64,000 nucleotides of DNA, from NCBI GenBank assembly GCA_015296085.1, contig DVDT01000075.1, positions 31,652 to 95,651 of the forward strand, read 5' to 3'. Within the stretch, counting starts at the first letter, position 1. Each line of letters opens with the position of its first letter. The position numbers and the translations under genes are program-made. Of the stretch, positions 60,778-64,000 are shown in pieces. Source of the DNA: Trichormus sp. M33_DOE_039. Its GTDB lineage: Bacteria; Cyanobacteriota; Cyanobacteriia; Cyanobacteriales; Nostocaceae. Under the pieces are notes generated by a model, which worked only from the letters and a program-made list of their open reading frames with translations, had not been told where the DNA came from and searched no databases.

Positions 60778-62268
60778 ATGAAATTCACCCCTGCCCAAAT
60801 TCAATCCGTCCGCACCTACATCAAACAGACCTGGAAAACCCTAACCCGCTCACATCACCATCTACTACAATCAGCCCAAGATATCAAACTAGAACACAAA
60901 TCTAACACCCCGTGGTTAGTCTATATCTCCCCCCAAGAAGACTGTAATACAGTCAAATCTGTATTAGAGCGATCGCTATCTGCAACAGAAATGCAGCAAA
61001 TAGAAATTCGCACCTTACCCAACGATGTCGAAGCCATCCAAGAACACGGGTTGTTATATTTACCGGGGTCTTATGTCGTCCCTGGTGGGCGTTTTAATGA
61101 AATGTATGGCTGGGACAGCTATTTTATTTTGCTCGGCTTGTTGCGGGATGAAGAATGGGAACTAGCCCAAAGCCAAGTTGACCAGTTACTTTATCAAGTG
61201 CAGCATTACGGGACTATCCTCAATGCCAACCGTACCTATATGCTGACGCGATCGCAACCTCCTGTCCTGAGTATGATGGTACTGGCGTTATTCCAACACA
61301 CCCAAGATCAAGCATGGCTAAAATCAACCTTGCCATTATTAGAACAGTTTTATTACTACTGGGTAGTACCACCGCATCTGAATGCTGCCACAGGCTTATC
61401 CCGATATTATGCTTTAGGAGAAGGGCCAGCACCAGAAGTCTTATTCTCCGAACTAGATGAGGAAGGACGCAGCCACTACGAACGCGTCAAGCACTATTAC
61501 CAAACATTTGAGATTGATGACTATGATGTCAATCTGTTTTATGACCGGGAAAAAGACGAACTAACAGACTTATTTTACAAAGGCGATCGCTCCATGCGCG
61601 AGTCTGGTTTTGATATCACCAACCGCTTTGGCCCCTTCAGTGTTGATATTATCCACTATGCACCTGTTTGTTTAAACAGTCTGCTTTATCAAATGGAACA
61701 AGACTTGGCACAAATTCACCAGATTTTGGGTAATCCAGAACTTAGACAACAATGGAGCGATCGCGCCAGTCTCCGCCGTGAGCGGATCAATCAATACCTT
61801 TGGGATGAAGAACAGGGACTTTATTTAGACTATCACTTCCAATCGGGACAACGTCGTCGTTATGAGTTTGCTACTACCTTCTACCCTCTGTGGACAGGAC
61901 TTGCTTCCCCTGCACAAGCCCAACAAATTGTCCAAAATCTGGCTTTATTTGCAGCACCAGGGGGAATTTTCACAAGTTCTCGTGTCACCGGAAACCAATG
62001 GGACGCTCCTTTTGGGTGGGGGCCGCTAACGTTGATTGCTATCCAAGGACTTCGCCGTTATGGATATCATCCAGAGGGCAATGAAATTGCTGATAAATTC
62101 CTAACTATGGCTATTAAAGAATTTATGCGATGTGGTTTTTTCGTCGAAAAATACGACGTTGAAAGATGTTCTGCTCAAGTTTCCGATGAAATTTGCTTTG
62201 GCTACAGTTCTAACGAAATAGGTTTTGGTTGGACTAACGGAGTTATTTTAGAACTTTTAGCTTTGTAA
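60778..62268 (+). CDS. treH: trehalase (GH37)
   Basis: A 496-residue enzyme with the trehalase signatures VPGGRFNEMYGWDSYFILLGL and QWDAPFGWGPLTLIAIQGL. Also present are NANRTYMLTRSQPPVLSMMV and ESGFDITNRFG, which carry the likely catalytic acid (DITNR region). GH37 trehalases hydrolyse alpha,alpha-trehalose to two glucose. I chose ATG at 60778 (MKFTPAQIQ); the upstream in-frame codon at 60694 would add 28 residues encoded by the repeat spacer. There is no signal peptide. With TreY and TreZ, the cell can both make and break trehalose, and in Anabaena such a cluster is linked to dehydration stress. Confidence 0.94.
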   Translation: MKFTPAQIQSVRTYIKQTWKTLTRSHHHLLQSAQDIKLEHKSNTPWLVYISPQEDCNTVKSVLERSLSATEMQQIEIRTLPNDVEAIQEHGLLYLPGSYVVPGGRFNEMYGWDSYFILLGLLRDEEWELAQSQVDQLLYQVQHYGTILNANRTYMLTRSQPPVLSMMVLALFQHTQDQAWLKSTLPLLEQFYYYWVVPPHLNAATGLSRYYALGEGPAPEVLFSELDEEGRSHYERVKHYYQTFEIDDYDVNLFYDREKDELTDLFYKGDRSMRESGFDITNRFGPFSVDIIHYAPVCLNSLLYQMEQDLAQIHQILGNPELRQQWSDRASLRRERINQYLWDEEQGLYLDYHFQSGQRRRYEFATTFYPLWTGLASPAQAQQIVQNLALFAAPGGIFTSSRVTGNQWDAPFGWGPLTLIAIQGLRRYGYHPEGNEIADKFLTMAIKEFMRCGFFVEKYDVERCSAQVSDEICFGYSSNEIGFGWTNGVILELLAL

Positions 62269-62453
62269 TATGCTTAAACGCAACTTGTAAGTGAAAGTGC
62301 GTAACTTTTCATCATCACCAAAATCTCACAAGAACCCATAAATTTGTCATATATACCTATAAGCTATTGCCAATACCCAAGTAAAGATTTTTGCTTTTAG
62401 TATAAGTATTCAATTAAACTGGGAGAATCTCAGATGGTGTGAGGACTTGGGTA

Positions 62454-62948
62454 ATGAAATATCTACCTTATTTAGTTGCAGCTTTAGGAACAAGTTCAAT
62501 ATTGAGTTTGGCTATCAACACTCAGCCAGCACAAGCTCAAGTCGCCTATGGTAGTTATGTAGGTGTGGGGCCGACGGTTGGGTTGACTGATGGTGTGCAG
62601 GTTGGTGGGGTGCTGGCTTTTCGCTACAAGCTTCTAGAAGCACCAATTTCTTTTCGCGCTCAAGCTTTAGTAGGACAGAATACAGCAGTTGTACCTACGG
62701 TTTCTTATGATGTACCTCTGAATTGGCAAACTGATGCTTACTTGGGTGCTGGTTTGGTACTGGCTGGCGGTGATAGTGCTTCTCCAGTGGGTGACAAAAT
62801 TAGTTTTGCTTTGCAACCAGGTGTTGATTACGTTGTCCCCAATAGTAATACTGTGTTTTTCGGAAACGCGATTATCGCTTTTGATGCTTACCGTAACGGT
62901 GGCGGTGCGGCTGTCTCTGTTCAAGGTGGTGTTGGGTTGCGCTTTTAG
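62454..62948 (+). CDS. secreted beta-barrel-like protein, 164 aa
   Basis: From ATG at 62454 the protein begins with a signal peptide (MKYLPYLVAALGTSSILSLA, cleavage likely after QPAQAQ). The rest alternates polar and hydrophobic residues with many glycines (YVGVGPTVGLTDGVQVGGVL, AYLGAGLVLAGGDSA) and ends in the aromatic GGVGLRF. That final phenylalanine and strand pattern is typical of small outer-membrane beta-barrels. I expect about eight strands. The substrate or role is unknown. An ATG-like start at 62439 would place extra residues ahead of the signal peptide and is less likely. Confidence 0.7.
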   Translation: MKYLPYLVAALGTSSILSLAINTQPAQAQVAYGSYVGVGPTVGLTDGVQVGGVLAFRYKLLEAPISFRAQALVGQNTAVVPTVSYDVPLNWQTDAYLGAGLVLAGGDSASPVGDKISFALQPGVDYVVPNSNTVFFGNAIIAFDAYRNGGGAAVSVQGGVGLRF

Positions 62949-63020
62949 TTCGTGAAAATAAGGGTATAAGGGAAGAAGGTGTTTGTTTCATTCGTGGCGG
63001 CTTGTGCGCCCCCTGTGCGA

Positions 63021-63127
63021 CAGATATAAAGATACTGAACCTCCCAATGTATCAGGTTCGGGTAACTCTATGTCACTGTGGCATAAAGTTACAGATATAA
63101 AGATACTGAACCTCCCAATTTATCAGG
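63021..63127. repeat. 36-bp direct repeats, offset 71 bp
   Basis: Copies at 63021-63056 and 63092-63127 differ at one base. Each starts CAGATATAAAGATACTGAAC and ends TATCAGG. The second copy can form a hairpin from GAACCTCC (63108-63115) with GGAGGTTC (63126-63133). Confidence 0.85.
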
Positions 63128-63154
63128 AGGTTCGGTTAGCTTATTTTTGTGAGA

Positions 63155-63169
63155 TGATAATCGTTATCA
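63155..63169. promoter_or_regulatory. candidate Fur box
   Basis: TGATAATCGTTATCA is a 15-bp palindrome with a 3-bp centre that matches the core of the bacterial iron (Fur) box (GATAAT-N-ATTATC). It lies 20 bp before the ATG of the hemB fragment. Confidence 0.5.
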
Positions 63170-63189
63170 ATCTTATCAAATTTCTGATC

Positions 63190-63288
63190 ATGACAGTGCA
63201 AGCTTCAACTAGTATGAAACGAGCTGGTGCTGACTTGATTTTGACCTATTTTGTTAAAGAAGTAGCACTCTTGTTAGCGTATAAATAA
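63190..63288 (+). pseudogene. 3' fragment of hemB (5-aminolevulinate dehydratase)
   Basis: An open frame ends with MKRAGADLILTYFVKEVALLL, which reads as the very C-terminus of HemB (family text: KRAGADLILTYFAKDVA). The upstream part of the protein, with its zinc and lysine residues, is absent, so this is a gene fragment and not a working enzyme. Only about 25 residues match. The sequence upstream (63151-63189) has a Fur-box match. The fragment ends about 300 bp before the CRISPR array. Confidence 0.55.
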
Positions 63289-63591
63289 TTGGGCATTGGA
63301 AATAAATATAATCTATCTTTTCCTCTTTACTTCTTTCTCCTACACTCCTACTCATCACGGTCAAATGCGCGAATGGGTTGGTGTAGAAAATTTCTCTCGT
63401 AGATAAATAGCTGTATGTCTTATGGGACAGGCTTTTAGAGAAAAATTAAATTATAATCATCCGCGCACCTTACCCAACCTGGATTTCAGCTATTTCACGT
63501 AAATCAACTTACATTTTTTAATGTTATAATCTACCAATCCGCGAAACCGAACCTTGAAAATCAAATACAAACTAGCTTCTCAGCTCCAGCT

Positions 63592-63996
63592 ATTGCAATT
63601 CAAACTAATCCCTATTAGGGATTGAAACCGGATCAGCGAGAAAGACTGGGAATCATTCAACGCATTGCAATTCAAACTAATCCCTATTAGGGATTGAAAC
63701 CTGGAGGAGTGCGATCGCTCGACTCATTGATAGTAAGCATTGCAATTCAAACTAATCCCTATTAGGGATTGAAACGGGGAATCTATCTCCATTAGGGTAT
63801 GTAAATCTAGGATTGCAATTCAAACTAATCCCTATTAGGGATTGAAACTGGGAGGGAGAACAGTATAAAGCCGCCGTGCCTTTAGAATTGCAATTCAAAC
63901 TAATCCCTATTAGGGATTGAAACATTAAACCCCTAATGACTTTCTAAGATGTAGTAGTTATTGCAATTCAAACTAATCCCTATTAGGGATTGAAAC
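63592..63996 (+). CRISPR. CRISPR array, six 37-bp repeats, continues past the window
   Basis: Repeats of 37 bp begin at 63592, 63664, 63739, 63812, 63887 and 63960. They are identical as far as I can read, starting ATTGCAATTCAAACTAATCC and ending AGGGATTGAAAC. The five spacers are 35, 38, 36, 38 and 36 bp. AATCCCT and AGGGATT inside the repeat can pair. The GAAAC end marks the 3' side in type I and III repeats, so the leader should lie to the left (63290-63591) and transcription should run rightwards. No cas gene lies in the window. The subtype cannot be stated from the repeat alone. Confidence 0.97.
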
Positions 63997-64000
63997 TTAA

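Larger units (their letters stand above)
62949..63591. other. intergenic region with direct repeats, Fur-box match, hemB fragment and CRISPR leader
   Basis: About 640 bp. In order it holds the 36-bp direct repeats (63021 and 63092), a hairpin, a Fur-box match, the hemB 3' fragment (63190-63288) and about 300 bp of AT-rich sequence in the CRISPR leader position. TATAAT at 63525-63530 could be a -10 element for the array. Confidence 0.5.

Noticed and set aside
62983..63189. N-terminal part of the open frame that ends in the hemB fragment
   Set aside because: It covers the two direct repeats and gives no protein-like pattern. Only the last 25 or so codons match HemB.
1..64000. tRNA or rRNA genes
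   Set aside because: I looked for cloverleaf-like stems with a GTTC-type T-loop and for rRNA landmarks and found none convincing. A dedicated tRNA search would settle this.
63290..64000. complete CRISPR-Cas locus
   Set aside because: Only the array and a leader-like region are present; no cas gene can be read in any frame nearby.

Overview
The window looks like chromosomal DNA of a filamentous, heterocyst-forming cyanobacterium of the Nostoc/Anabaena group. The octamer GCGATCGC (HIP1) is scattered through genes of every kind. Short G-rich or C-rich tandem repeats of the Nostoc STRR type sit between genes. Gene content fits as well: a HetP-family protein, an ARTO-type terminal oxidase, a Tll0287-like haem sensor kinase, cyanobacterial sucrose synthase, a treZ-treY-treH cluster and a TamB/TIC236-family protein. 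I saw no rRNA, tRNA or intact transposase gene.

Layout. 1-8 kb: the 3' end of an MgtE-type Mg2+ transporter, a membrane hybrid histidine kinase, a large secreted zinc metalloprotease and small unknown genes. 8.4-16.4 kb: a 1963-residue TamB homologue with near-identical internal repeats, a DUF3110 protein and murQ. 16.6-18.5 kb: five small unknown genes, several encoding membrane proteins. 18.5-25.3 kb: a five-gene minus-strand operon encoding, in order of transcription, a CHAT caspase-like protease, an inactive-STAND-like protein, a MoxR AAA+ ATPase, a membrane vWA protein and a membrane pentapeptide-repeat protein. I read this as an NTP-dependent conflict or cell-death system, and it is the most interesting locus here. 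25.6-29.8 kb: a haem-binding hybrid kinase divergent from a REC-kinase/NarL-regulator pair. 30.3-36.2 kb: a secreted repeat protein, then two DUF2231 membrane proteins with coxB-coxA-coxC. The CoxB lacks the CuA ligands, so this is an ARTO-type oxidase. 36.5-42.7 kb: an unknown gene behind a LexA-box match, a CBS/PAS multisensor hybrid kinase, a small ABM-like protein and a HetP-family protein beside a MITE-like element. 43.3-49.9 kb: sucrose synthase, a GH65 phosphorylase fused to beta-phosphoglucomutase, an adenosine-specific-kinase family protein and a membrane protein. 50-53.6 kb: small secreted and membrane proteins and an RDD-pentapeptide protein. 53.7-62.3 kb: an alpha-amylase with a starch-binding domain, divergent from treZ-treY-treH. 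62.4-64 kb: a small outer-membrane-like protein, a Fur-box match next to a hemB 3' fragment, and a CRISPR array of six repeats that runs off the window edge.

Two functional themes stand out. Carbohydrate flow is covered by sucrose cleavage (Sus), disaccharide phosphorolysis plus beta-Glc-1-P isomerisation (GH65-bPGM), and alpha-glucan hydrolysis with conversion to trehalose and on to glucose (amylase, TreZ, TreY, TreH). Signalling and defence is covered by four histidine kinases, the CHAT/MoxR/vWA system and the CRISPR array. All calls come from reading motifs; no database search was run.
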